From an uncultured Clostridia bacterium (GTDB lineage: Bacteria > Bacillota > Clostridia > Lachnospirales > Lachnospiraceae): 64,000 nucleotides of DNA. The stretch lies in the NCBI GenBank assembly GCA_948467395.1, contig CAOKDX010000001.1, positions 62,001 through 126,000 of the forward strand, written 5' to 3'. The translations under genes and the position numbers were made by a program. The notes beneath the pieces were generated by a model, which saw only the letters and a list, made by a program, of their open reading frames with translations, had not been told where the DNA came from and ran no database searches. Positions 56,272 through 64,000 of the stretch are shown here, piece by piece (the first letter of the stretch is position 1; every line of letters starts with the position of its first letter).

Positions 56272-57237
56272 GTGTTTGAATTTGAAAAACCGAGAATTGA
56301 AATTGCCGAAATTTCAGAAGATAAGAAATATGGACGTTTTATAGTAGAACCACTTGAAAGAGGATACGGAACTACTTTGGGTAATTCTTTGAGAAGGATC
56401 ATGCTTTCATCCTTGCCTGGCACGGCTGTGAGCCAGATAAAGATTGATGGCGTGGTACATGAGTTCAGCTCAGTCCCTGGAGTAAAAGAGGACGTGACAG
56501 AGATCGTCATGAATATCAAGAACCTGGCAATCAGGAACAGCAGCGCGGACCTGAACACTCCCAAGATGATGTATATTGATGCTCATGGTGAGGGAGTTGT
56601 GACGGCAGCGGACATTAAGTGTGACGCCGATCTGGAGATTGTAAACTCCGATCAGGTTATCGCTACACTGAACGGTGGTTCGGACTGCAAGCTTTATATA
56701 GAGATGACAGTGACGAATGGCCGCGGTTATGTGAGTTCAGACAAAAACAAGCGGGAAGATATGGCGATTGATGTGATTCCTATTGATTCCATTTATACTC
56801 CGATCGAAAGGGTAAACATTAAGATTGAGAATACACGAGTTGGTCAGATAACAGACTTTGACAAACTGACACTGGATGTACTGACAAATGGTACACTGGA
56901 GCCGGATGAGGCAGTCAGCCTTGCAGCAAAGGTATTGAGCGAGCATCTGAATTCCTTTATTGATCTGTCAGAGAAGGCAAAGATGGCAGAGATTATTGTA
57001 GAGAAGGAAGAGGATGAATCACAGAAGGTAATGGACATGAACATTGATGAGCTGGAGCTCTCTGTCCGTTCCTACAACTGCCTGAAGAGAGCGGGCATCA
57101 ATACAGTAGAGGAGCTGACAAACAAAACGGCAGAAGATATGATGAAGGTTCGCAATTTAGGACGCAAGTCCCTGGAGGAAGTGCTGGCTAAATTAAAAGA
57201 ACTTGGTTTGTCTCTCAGTATGGGAGAATCTGAATAA
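56272..57237 (+). CDS. rpoA: RNA polymerase alpha subunit
   Basis: The 321-residue protein (GTG start, AGGAGGG upstream) has the assembly domain with [20 protein letters not shown] and [20 protein letters not shown], a flexible acidic linker ([10 protein letters not shown]), and the C-terminal DNA-binding domain [20 protein letters not shown] with [20 protein letters not shown]. Confidence 0.98.
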   Translation: MFEFEKPRIEIAEISEDKKYGRFIVEPLERGYGTTLGNSLRRIMLSSLPGTAVSQIKIDGVVHEFSSVPGVKEDVTEIVMNIKNLAIRNSSADLNTPKMMYIDAHGEGVVTAADIKCDADLEIVNSDQVIATLNGGSDCKLYIEMTVTNGRGYVSSDKNKREDMAIDVIPIDSIYTPIERVNIKIENTRVGQITDFDKLTLDVLTNGTLEPDEAVSLAAKVLSEHLNSFIDLSEKAKMAEIIVEKEEDESQKVMDMNIDELELSVRSYNCLKRAGINTVEELTNKTAEDMMKVRNLGRKSLEEVLAKLKELGLSLSMGESE

Positions 57238-57261
57238 TAGTATGAACAAGGAGGAAAGATA

Positions 57262-57798
57262 ATGGCAGGCTATAGAAAACTCGGAAGAACTTCCAGCCAG
57301 AGAAAAGCTTTGCTGAGAAATCAGGTAACAAATCTGCTGTATCATGGCAAGATTGTGACAACAGAAGCAAAAGCAAAAGAGATCCGGAAGATCGCTGAAC
57401 ATATGATCGCGCTGGCAGTTCGTGAGAGAGATAATTATGAAGTAGTAACTGTTCAGGCTAAGGTGCCTCAGAAAGATAAGGACGGAAAGAGAGTAAAAGA
57501 AGTTGTAGATGGCAAGAAGGTGACAGTATTTGATACTGTGGACAAAGAGATTAAGAAAGACAGCCCGTCCAGACTTCATGCAAGACGTCAGATGAAGAAG
57601 ATGCTCTATACAGTAAAAGAAGTTCCTGCCGCCACAGCAGGCCGGAAAAAGGGAACAAAAGAAATTGACGTCACAAACCTTCTCTTTGATGAGATTGCTC
57701 CCAAGTATGCAGACCGCAATGGTGGTTATACAAGAATCATCAAGATCGGACCGCGCAAGGGCGATGCAGCAATGGAAGTTGTGATTGAGTTAGTATAA
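57262..57798 (+). CDS. rplQ: 50S ribosomal protein L17, long form
   Basis: The 178-residue protein begins [20 protein letters not shown] and ends [20 protein letters not shown]. Compared with the usual 115-130 residues, it has an extra charged segment of about 45 residues (roughly 59-102, with [20 protein letters not shown]) before SRLHARRQ. Both flanks match L17. The insert is in frame and has normal codon use, so it is probably lineage-specific. Confidence 0.97.
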   Translation: MAGYRKLGRTSSQRKALLRNQVTNLLYHGKIVTTEAKAKEIRKIAEHMIALAVRERDNYEVVTVQAKVPQKDKDGKRVKEVVDGKKVTVFDTVDKEIKKDSPSRLHARRQMKKMLYTVKEVPAATAGRKKGTKEIDVTNLLFDEIAPKYADRNGGYTRIIKIGPRKGDAAMEVVIELV

Positions 57799-57811
57799 GG
57801 TGATATGAAGG

Positions 57812-57836
57812 GGACTGTCGGTTAAGACAGTCCTTT
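57812..57836 (+). terminator. Short terminator after rplQ
   Basis: GGACTGTC (57812-57819) pairs with GACAGTCC (57826-57833), followed by TTTATAT. The weak T-run suggests partial termination before ecfA1. Confidence 0.6.
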
Positions 57837-57862
57837 ATATCTATAGAAGGGGGCAGACAGCA

Positions 57863-58729
57863 GTGATTCGTGCGGAGCATGTTACATTTGACTACATAAG
57901 ACGGGATAATGAGGATAATGTGATTGCAGTGGAAACGGCCGTCAATGATGTCTCCTTTCAGGTAAAGCCGGGAGATTTTACGGCGATCCTGGGTCATAAC
58001 GGTTCCGGGAAGTCTACGATGGCAAAGCATATCAACGCATTATTGGTTCCGGAGTCCGGTACGGTATTTGTGGATAATATTGATACCTCCCAAGCTGAAA
58101 TGGTATGGGAGATCCGCCAGAGGGTCGGAATGGTATTTCAAAACCCGGATAACCAGATTGTTTATAATGTCGTGGAAGAGGATGTGGGCTTTGGGCCGGA
58201 AAATCTCGGCGTCCCCACAGAGGAAATATGGAAGAGGGTAGACGAGTCGCTTTCCAGGGTCGGTATGCTGCATGCCCGAAAGGAATCCCCGAACAATCTG
58301 TCCGGCGGACAGAAACAGAGGGTGGCAATTGCCGGTATTCTAGCCATGAAGCCAAAGTGCATCGTATTGGATGAGGCCACGGCAATGCTTGATCCGGTGG
58401 GCAGAAGAGAGGTTCTTCAGGCGGTCACGGATCTAAACCGGAAGGAAAATATTACGGTGCTCTGGATTACACATCATATGGAAGAAGTAGTGGCGGCGGA
58501 CAGAGTGATTGTAATGGATAGAGGCCGTGTCGTTATGGAAGGAACGCCCCGGGACATATTTTCCCAGGTAGAGACGATGCAGCGCTGTCATCTGGATGTT
58601 CCCCAGGTTACGAGACTGGCTTATGAGCTGCGAAAAAGAGGGATGCGGATTCCAGGGGATATCCTGACAGTACAGGAACTGGTGGATGCGGCTGCCGGCT
58701 GCATCCGGGGGCAGGAGGCGTTCATATGA
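57863..58729 (+). CDS. ecfA1: ECF transporter ATPase EcfA1
   Basis: The 288-residue ATPase has Walker [18 protein letters not shown]-loop [20 protein letters not shown], signature [16 protein letters not shown], and Walker [14 protein letters not shown]. The [11 protein letters not shown] region is typical of ECF vitamin and metal transporters. GTG start. It overlaps ecfA2 by four bases. No substrate-binding S component is in the window, so this is probably the shared energising module. Confidence 0.95.
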   Translation: MIRAEHVTFDYIRRDNEDNVIAVETAVNDVSFQVKPGDFTAILGHNGSGKSTMAKHINALLVPESGTVFVDNIDTSQAEMVWEIRQRVGMVFQNPDNQIVYNVVEEDVGFGPENLGVPTEEIWKRVDESLSRVGMLHARKESPNNLSGGQKQRVAIAGILAMKPKCIVLDEATAMLDPVGRREVLQAVTDLNRKENITVLWITHHMEEVVAADRVIVMDRGRVVMEGTPRDIFSQVETMQRCHLDVPQVTRLAYELRKRGMRIPGDILTVQELVDAAAGCIRGQEAFI

Positions 58730-59577
58730 TCATAGTAAATGAGCTGGAGCATATATACGGAAGGGGTACGGCCTTTGAGAAGAGAGCTCTGCATCATGTC
58801 AATTTAAAGATTGACCGGGGAGAACGGATCGGACTCATCGGGCATACCGGTTCGGGGAAATCCACATTGATCCAGCATTTTAACGGACTTCTGAAACCAT
58901 CTTCCGGCAGTATTTTCTTTGACGGAGAGGATATTTTTGATAAGGATTATTCGCTGAAAAAACTCAGAAGCAGGGTCGGCCTTGTATTTCAGTATCCCGA
59001 ACACCAGCTGTTCGAGAGCACGGTGATAGAAGATGTCAAATTCGGTCCCCGAAATATCGGAATGGAGGATCTCCAGGCGGATCTTCACGCCTTTGAGGCG
59101 CTGAAGCAGGTGGGGATCGGTCAGGAGCTGCTGGACGTCTCTCCCCTGGAATTATCCGGCGGCCAGAAGCGCCGTGTGGCCATCGCCGGTGTTCTGGCGA
59201 TGGAGCCGGAGGTGCTCATCCTGGATGAGCCCACTGCCGGGCTTGATCCCCAGGGCAGGGATGAGATCTTCCGACTCGTGGAGGAGCTTCATAAGACACG
59301 CGGGATTACCGTGATTATCGCCTCCCACAGCATGGAGGACATGGCGCGGTATGTGGACAGGCTGATTGTGATGAGCCAGGGGACTGTGAGATACGATGGA
59401 AGGGCGGAAGAGGTTTTCTCACATTACAGGGAGCTGGAGAAGATCGGGCTGATGGCGCCGCAGGTCACTTATGTAATGGAGGGGCTGGCGGAACGGGGAA
59501 TCTCCCTGCCCCACAATGCCATCACCATAGAGCAGGCAGTGGACAGTATACTCCGTGCGGCGGGAAAGGAAGTCTGA
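58726..59577 (+). CDS. ecfA2: ECF transporter ATPase EcfA2
   Basis: The 283-residue ATPase has Walker [41 protein letters not shown], signature [16 protein letters not shown], and Walker [16 protein letters not shown]. It pairs with EcfA1; the genes overlap (ATGA) for coupled translation. Confidence 0.95.
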   Translation: MIIVNELEHIYGRGTAFEKRALHHVNLKIDRGERIGLIGHTGSGKSTLIQHFNGLLKPSSGSIFFDGEDIFDKDYSLKKLRSRVGLVFQYPEHQLFESTVIEDVKFGPRNIGMEDLQADLHAFEALKQVGIGQELLDVSPLELSGGQKRRVAIAGVLAMEPEVLILDEPTAGLDPQGRDEIFRLVEELHKTRGITVIIASHSMEDMARYVDRLIVMSQGTVRYDGRAEEVFSHYRELEKIGLMAPQVTYVMEGLAERGISLPHNAITIEQAVDSILRAAGKEV

Positions 59578-59580
59578 ATT

Positions 59581-60387
59581 ATGTTACGGGATATCACCAT
59601 CGGACAATTTTATCCTGTGGAATCACCGGTGCACCGGCTGGATCCCCGGGTCAAGGTAGTGGCAGTTCTGGTCTACCTTATTTCACTCTTTATCTTCAGC
59701 AGCTTTACCGGGTATATCGTCGTGACGCTGTTTCTTGTGTCTGTGATCATAATGTCCAGAGTGCCCTTTTCTTATATCGTAAAGGGGCTGAGACCGATCC
59801 TGATCCTGCTGCTGTTTACCGCTTTCTTTCATATTTTCTGGACTAGGGGAGATATTGCCTTTCAGTGGCGTTTTATTACGGTTACGTGGCAGGGGCTGCG
59901 CAAGGGGCTCTTTATGTCCATGAGGCTCATTTACCTGATTATCGGTTCTTCCATGCTGACCTATACAACTACGCCAAACCAGCTGACAGATGCCATAGAA
60001 TCCCTGTTAAAGCCGCTGGAGGCGCTGCGGGTTCCGGTACATGACTTCGCCATGATGATGTCGCTGGCGCTGCGGTTTATACCGATACTGCTGGATGAGG
60101 CAAACCGGATTATTAACGCCCAGAGTGCCAGGGGAGCGGATTTTGATGAGGGTACTCTTTGGAAGAGAATGAAGGCCATGGTGTCCATTCTGGTTCCGCT
60201 GCTGGTATCCTCGGTGCGGCGCGCCTACGATCTGGCCATGGCCATGGAATCCCGCTGCTATCATGGCGGCGAGGGGAGGACGAAGATGAAGCCGCTGCAG
60301 TACCGGACAGTGGACAAGACAGTATATGGAGTTCTAGTGATTTATTTTGTGCTGGTGGTGGTTGTCACCAGTTATTTCAGGATATAG
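59581..60387 (+). CDS. ecfT: ECF transporter transmembrane subunit EcfT
   Basis: The 268-residue protein has five to six membrane segments and the two Ala-Arg-Gly coupling motifs: NAQSARGADF near residue 181 and AMAMESRCYHGG near residue 220 (ARG replaced by ESR). It starts three bases after ecfA2. It would connect EcfA1-A2 with S components made elsewhere. Confidence 0.95.
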   Translation: MLRDITIGQFYPVESPVHRLDPRVKVVAVLVYLISLFIFSSFTGYIVVTLFLVSVIIMSRVPFSYIVKGLRPILILLLFTAFFHIFWTRGDIAFQWRFITVTWQGLRKGLFMSMRLIYLIIGSSMLTYTTTPNQLTDAIESLLKPLEALRVPVHDFAMMMSLALRFIPILLDEANRIINAQSARGADFDEGTLWKRMKAMVSILVPLLVSSVRRAYDLAMAMESRCYHGGEGRTKMKPLQYRTVDKTVYGVLVIYFVLVVVVTSYFRI

Positions 60388-60401
60388 AAATGGAGTGTGT
60401 G

Positions 60402-61148
60402 ATGAAACGGATCCGACTGACCATTGCCTATGACGGCACCGGCTACTGCGGCTGGCAGATTCAGAAAAATGCCGTGACGGTGCAGGAGGAGCTGGAAAAG
60501 GCGCTGTGCCGCCTTCTGGGAAAGGAAACTGAGGTGACCGGCGCCAGCCGGACAGATTCCGGCGTCCATGCGATGGGTAATGTAGCCGTGTTTGACACAG
60601 ATACCCGGATTCCCCCGGAGAAGATTGCCATAGCCCTGAATCATTTTCTGCCGGAAGATATCCGGATACAGAAATCCGAGGAGGTGGCGGATGATTTTCA
60701 TCCGCGGTACTGTGAGAGCGAAAAGACCTATGAATATACTATCCTGAATACGCCTATCGGGATTCCGGTGCGGAACCGTTACAGCTTCCATGTCTGCCGC
60801 CCTCTGGACCTCTGTGCCATGCAGGAGGCGGCAGGGATTCTTGTGGGAACCCATGATTTTTCTGCCTTCTGTTCCGCCGGGAGCCAGGTGAAGAGTAAGG
60901 TGCGCACAGTTCTGGAAACAACGGTGGAAGAGAGGGCGGCGCCGGCCGGCCGGGAGATTGTCATCCGGGTCAGGGGGAACGGATTTCTCTATAATATGGT
61001 CCGCATTATCGCGGGGACGCTGATCGAGGTGGGGCAGACAAGAAGAACCGTGGCGTCGGTGGAAGAGGCAGTCCGTTCGGGGGAGCGGGATAAGGCAGGC
61101 CCCACTGCTCCGGCGCGCGGCCTGATGTTAATGGAAATTAGGTATTGA
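60402..61148 (+). CDS. truA: tRNA pseudouridine synthase A
   Basis: The 248-residue enzyme makes pseudouridine at positions 38-40 of tRNA. The catalytic Asp52 lies in GASRTDSGVHAMGN. AYDGTGYCGWQIQKNAVTVQ starts the domain and GNGFLYNMVRIIAGTLIEVG marks the C-terminal half. The ATG at 60402 has GGAG six bases upstream and is preferred to the ATG at 60390. The order ecfT-truA-rplM-rpsI is usual in Firmicutes. Confidence 0.96.
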   Translation: MKRIRLTIAYDGTGYCGWQIQKNAVTVQEELEKALCRLLGKETEVTGASRTDSGVHAMGNVAVFDTDTRIPPEKIAIALNHFLPEDIRIQKSEEVADDFHPRYCESEKTYEYTILNTPIGIPVRNRYSFHVCRPLDLCAMQEAAGILVGTHDFSAFCSAGSQVKSKVRTVLETTVEERAAPAGREIVIRVRGNGFLYNMVRIIAGTLIEVGQTRRTVASVEEAVRSGERDKAGPTAPARGLMLMEIRY

Positions 61149-61315
61149 CAGAAAAATGGGAATATTATATAATATGATACTGTGACGTGAAAAATACCCG
61201 ATCCAATGCCCCGGTAAGGTATTTTTAACATAAAGATATTGAAAACCGAAACCGGCCCCGGTCTTACGGACAGAGACTGACAGGCTGGCAGACAGAATTA
61301 AGGAGGATCCCCAGG
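61145..61315 (+). promoter_or_regulatory. rplM promoter and structured L13 leader
   Basis: A consensus promoter, TTGACA (61145-61150) and TATAAT (61168-61173) with 17-base spacing, starts inside the end of truA. The leader contains AAAAATACC/GGTATTTTT (61190-61198, 61218-61226), a terminator-like hairpin, then GGCCCCGG-type GC arms. It resembles the r-protein leaders known before rplM in Firmicutes, where L13 probably controls its own synthesis. Confidence 0.65.
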
Positions 61316-61744
61316 ATGAAAAGTTTTATGGCAAATCCATCCAAAGTGGAAAGAAAATGGTATGTGGTAGACGCCGAGGGAAAGACTTTGGGACGTCTTG
61401 CATCCGAGGTAGCGAATGTATTAAGAGGAAAGAAGAAACCTATCTATACACCTCATATTGACACCGGTGATTATGTGATCGTAGTAAATGCGGAGAAAGT
61501 AAAGACAACTGGTAAAAAGCTGGATCAGAAAAAATACTATCACCACTCTGAGTACGTTGGTGGTATGAAAGAAGCTACCTTAAAGGAAATGCTTCAGAAG
61601 AAACCGGAATTTGTTATTACTCACGCAGTAAAAGGCATGCTTCCCAAAGGACCGCTTGGCCGTCAGATGCTTACAAAGCTTCATGTATATGCAGGACCAG
61701 AGCACAAACACGAAGCTCAGAAGCCGGAAGCTATGGAAATTTAA
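61316..61744 (+). CDS. rplM: 50S ribosomal protein L13
   Basis: The 142-residue protein has [40 protein letters not shown] and [27 protein letters not shown] lies upstream. It forms a pair with rpsI. Confidence 0.98.
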   Translation: MKSFMANPSKVERKWYVVDAEGKTLGRLASEVANVLRGKKKPIYTPHIDTGDYVIVVNAEKVKTTGKKLDQKKYYHHSEYVGGMKEATLKEMLQKKPEFVITHAVKGMLPKGPLGRQMLTKLHVYAGPEHKHEAQKPEAMEI

Positions 61745-61770
61745 GAGGGTTTTAGAAAGGAGAAGTAACA

Positions 61771-62163
61771 TTGGCTAGTTCAACATTTTATGGAACAGGA
61801 AGAAGAAAATCCAGCGTTGCCCGCGTATACATTACACCGGGAACTGGTAAAGTGACCATCAATAAAAAAGATATGGACGATTACTTTGGTCTTGAGACCC
61901 TTAAGATCATCGTTCGTCAGCCGCTGGAGGCGACAAATACAGCGGATAAATATGATGTAAAGGTAAATGTCCGCGGCGGTGGGTTTACCGGTCAGGCAGG
62001 CGCGATCCGTCATGGTCTCGCCCGCGCATTGAATAAGGCAGATGAAGATTTCAGACCGATCCTTAAGAAAGCAGGCTATCTTACCCGTGATTCCCGTATG
62101 AAGGAGAGAAAGAAATATGGACTGAAGAAAGCCCGCAGGGCACCACAGTTCAGCAAACGATAA
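61771..62163 (+). CDS. rpsI: 30S ribosomal protein S9
   Basis: The 130-residue protein starts with TTG (GAAAGGAG upstream): [20 protein letters not shown]. It has [20 protein letters not shown] and the C-terminal tail [11 protein letters not shown] that reaches the P-site tRNA. It ends the operon. Confidence 0.98.
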   Translation: MASSTFYGTGRRKSSVARVYITPGTGKVTINKKDMDDYFGLETLKIIVRQPLEATNTADKYDVKVNVRGGGFTGQAGAIRHGLARALNKADEDFRPILKKAGYLTRDSRMKERKKYGLKKARRAPQFSKR

Positions 62164-62192
62164 TTACAAGATAATTAAAGAGATTAAAAAGG

Positions 62193-62227
62193 CCCTTGAA
62201 AGTCCAGTATTTTCAAGGGTTTTCTTT
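62193..62227 (+). terminator. Terminator of the rplM-rpsI operon
   Basis: CCCTTGAAA (62193-62201) pairs with TTTCAAGGG (62211-62219), followed by TTTTCTTT. Beyond it the sequence changes character. Confidence 0.85.
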
Positions 62228-62918
62228 ATGTATATGTTTTCTGAAATTGTGGTAAAAAGCGCTGAATTTTGAAGCGTAGCACACACACAGCACACAAACG
62301 AGAGCGTAAAAACCATGTGTCTTGCGTAAGAATTTTGTATAATGAGGTTATCAAAGAAAAGGCGGTGTTTTTATGGATAGAACAGCGTATACACCCTTTG
62401 ATACGGTTTTATGGGCAGCAGTCTATTACTTCCCGACGGTTTGCCTTAACGGAAATTTTTCTTAAATTTATCCGGGGAGTATGCTATATTATAGATACAA
62501 AAGAGGAAGCAACCGCCCGCAAAGTGGTTGACCTCCAAGATTAGACATAAGCCTACCTGTACCGGTCAAGTAACAAGGCAGGCTTATTTATTTTCACTTG
62601 TTGTTCTTATCAATATTGGTACTATGTCAAGAAAAAGTTTCACAGACTCGCTTTTTTCGCCGCCAGCCGTCGTCCCTGCGCCCGCTTGATTGCCCTTACC
62701 TTTTTGCTTGTTGGAATTATCCCAAACCCTCTTGAAAACCCTCTCACTACCACAACACCGCACAGGGCGTTTTTGACGAAGTTTTGAGAAAAATTCTTCA
62801 AAAAGATTTCCTTGCTTCTTAATACGGGGGAGTTACAGAAATGCCAAATAAAAGGATAAAATTTCCGTTATGGATAGGGATTTACAAGTTGCCATAAAAC
62901 ATTTATCTCTAAACCTCA
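62228..62918. other. AT-richer non-coding stretch with probable gene remnants
   Basis: This gap has no confident gene. A frame at 62269-62544 (91 residues, ending EEATARKVVDLQD) stops three bases before a terminator but has no convincing start. A 30-codon frame at 62373-62465 (MDRTAYTPFDTVLWAAVYYF...) has AAAGGCGG upstream and could be a leader peptide. On the minus strand about 62590-62820, two frames are open but start-less; one ends in a basic tail (KKVRAIKRAQGRRLAAKKAS). These look like decayed pieces of a mobile or acquired region. Confidence 0.4.
62547..62594 (+). terminator. Terminator in the remnant region
   Basis: ATAAGCCT (62547-62554) pairs with AGGCTTAT (62580-62587), with CC/GG pairs inside, followed by TTATTTT. 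It lies three bases after the stop of the 62269-62544 frame. Confidence 0.65.
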
Positions 62919-62965
62919 TTGACAAGAGGAAATACACGCTATATAATTAAACTGTAAGTTTAATT
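62919..62965 (+). promoter_or_regulatory. tetR promoter with overlapping operator
   Basis: A full-consensus promoter, TTGACA (62919-62924) and TATAAT (62942-62947), has 17-base spacing. A perfect inverted repeat, AATTAAAC (62945-62952) and GTTTAATT (62958-62965) around TGTAA, overlaps the -10 box and the expected start site. This is the usual place for TetR autorepression. Confidence 0.8.
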
Positions 62966-62982
62966 ATTGCAAGGAGGAACAC

Positions 62983-63618
62983 ATGGGACGAAGAAAGAAA
63001 GAGCCTAGAAGCGTACACCGGGAAAACATAGTGTCTGCGGCATCCGCTTTGTTTATGGAAAGGGGGATTGCCGCGACTTCTATGGACGAAATAGCGAAAG
63101 CCGCCGGATATAGTAAGGCAACATTATATGTATATTTTGAAAATAAGGAAGAGATTGTCGGCATTTTGGTATTAAACAGTATGAAGAAACTTGACGACTA
63201 TATATCTTCTGCGCTGATACAGCATGAAACCACAAAAGCAAGATATGACTATATCTGCCGCGGGCTGGTGCAGTATCAAGAGGAATTTCCTTTTTATTTC
63301 AAAATGGTATTGGATAAAATCAACATTGACTTTGAGAGCAAAAACTATCTGCCGGAAGAAAAGGAAACTTATCAAATCGGGGAAGAAATAAATGAAAAGA
63401 TAAAAAACTTTTTGTTATCCGGCATGGAAAAGGGAGATTTACGAAGTGATTTGGAAATTATGCCTGCTATATTGAATTTTTGGGGTATGCTTTCCGGAAT
63501 CATTCAACTTGCCGCTAACAAAGAAGAATATATTAAAAAGTCAATGGGTTTATCAAAAATAAAATTTTTGGAATATGGTTTTTCTCTTGTTTACCATTCG
63601 ATTGCGACAAAGGGGTGA
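62983..63618 (+). CDS. TetR/AcrR family transcriptional regulator
   Basis: The 211-residue protein has the TetR N-terminal helix-turn-helix: IVSAASALFMERGIAATSMD, EIAKAAGYSKATLYVYFENK. The C-terminal ligand domain (about 60-211) is diverged, with LVQYQEEFPFYFKMVLDKIN. AAGGAGG precedes the ATG at 62983. It is upstream of, and overlaps to within a few bases, a flavodoxin-like gene, which it probably controls along with itself. The ligand is unknown. Confidence 0.92.
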   Translation: MGRRKKEPRSVHRENIVSAASALFMERGIAATSMDEIAKAAGYSKATLYVYFENKEEIVGILVLNSMKKLDDYISSALIQHETTKARYDYICRGLVQYQEEFPFYFKMVLDKINIDFESKNYLPEEKETYQIGEEINEKIKNFLLSGMEKGDLRSDLEIMPAILNFWGMLSGIIQLAANKEEYIKKSMGLSKIKFLEYGFSLVYHSIATKG

Positions 63619-63623
63619 TGATT

Positions 63624-64000
63624 ATGAATGAAAAAAATTTGCTTGCCATTTTAGGCAGTCCTCATACAAACGGAACGACAGCCGCCATGTTAAATTTGGC
63701 AGTTCATAAAGCTGAACAGGCGGGATATGCTGTAACGAAAATCAATCTGTATGAAAAGGAACTTTCTTTCTGCACAGGCTGCCGGATTTGTATGGATACG
63801 CATATTTGCGTCCAGAAAGATGATATACAGGAAATTGCCCTGTTATTACATAAGAGTCAGCTTGTTATCCTTGCGGCCCCTGTCTATTGGGCGAATGTTC
63901 CGGCTCCTGTCAAAAACTTATTTGACCGATTGCTGGGAACGGCGATGGAAGAAACAGATACATTTCCAAAACCACGCTTACGGGGGAAGCAATATATGAT
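63624..64000 (+). CDS. NADPH-dependent FMN reductase/flavodoxin-like protein, 3' end cut by window
   Basis: The frame is open to the window end (125 codons seen). It begins MNEKNLLAILGSPHTNGTTA, the phosphate-binding loop for FMN, and has CTGCRICMDTHICVQKDDIQ and VYWANVPAPVKNLFDRLLGT, typical of the iron-sulfur-flavoprotein/FMN reductase family. ATG 63624 has AAGGGG eight bases upstream and lies five bases after the tetR stop. Role may be quinone, nitro-compound or redox stress detoxification under TetR control. Confidence 0.88.
   Translation, partial: MNEKNLLAILGSPHTNGTTAAMLNLAVHKAEQAGYAVTKINLYEKELSFCTGCRICMDTHICVQKDDIQEIALLLHKSQLVILAAPVYWANVPAPVKNLFDRLLGTAMEETDTFPKPRLRGKQYM

Noticed and set aside
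60159-60401. Extended truA start inside ecfT
   Set aside because: The added residues are a shadow of ecfT; the ATG at 60402 has a good ribosome binding site and gives the standard TruA start.
62590-62820. Minus-strand gene with a basic C-terminus
   Set aside because: Two frames are open but neither has a start codon with a ribosome binding site, so it is noted only as a possible remnant.

Overview
The window looks like chromosomal DNA from a motile, anaerobic, Gram-positive member of the Clostridia, most likely a Lachnospiraceae species. This is an inference from gene content. It holds a classic Firmicutes S10-spc-alpha ribosomal cluster followed by an ECF transporter, truA and rplM-rpsI. 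It also has the SCIFF peptide with its radical SAM maturase, an Mbl-FlhO-FlhP type flagellar rod cluster, type Z (zinc) S14, zinc-lid adenylate kinase, and strong AGGAGG ribosome binding sites. I see no rRNA, tRNA, CRISPR array, prophage or intact insertion sequence. Genus and species cannot be fixed from the sequence alone.

Positions 1-10500 are an accessory and metabolic stretch. It holds a secreted leucine-rich-repeat protein cut by the window edge, purC, a C_GCAxxG_C_C protein, a GH127 beta-L-arabinofuranosidase, an unknown coiled-coil protein, a divergent RsmH paralogue, an L,D-transpeptidase-like protein, a patatin-like hydrolase and an O-antigen-ligase-like membrane protein. Positions 10500-12241 hold the SCIFF system (scfA, scfB). 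Positions 12295-21064 hold mbl, three flagellar rod genes, recD2, comF, yvyF, cvfB, ridA and a YjfB-like motility protein.

Positions 21260-32154 hold a secreted SH3/NlpC-P60 hydrolase, a cluster of DnaA-box-like sequences, hpf, secA, prfB (with a programmed frameshift), cheW, hom, a convergent cheX-cheY pair and aroC. Positions 32279-40999 hold an ABC transporter pair, a Gly/Cys-rich small protein, a GH3-like lipoprotein that lacks its catalytic residues, purF, purB, a methyltransferase and an acylphosphatase.

Positions 41051-62227 are the ribosomal superoperon: rpsJ through secY-adk-map-infA, then rpmJ-rpsM-rpsK-rpsD-rpoA-rplQ, ecfA1-ecfA2-ecfT-truA and rplM-rpsI. It has structured leaders before rpsJ and rplM and several islands of perfect short hairpins in its gene gaps. 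Past the rpsI terminator the sequence becomes AT-richer and fragmentary, and it ends with a TetR regulator that carries a clear operator and the start of a flavodoxin-like reductase. This right end looks recently acquired.

The observations most worth following are: a CheX phosphatase fused to four 24-residue MshEN-like (c-di-GMP-binding type) motifs spaced exactly five residues apart; the hairpin islands in the ribosomal operon; a dispersed short palindromic repeat that supplies stop codons to neighbouring genes; the DnaA-box cluster before hpf; and the catalytically dead GH3 lipoprotein.
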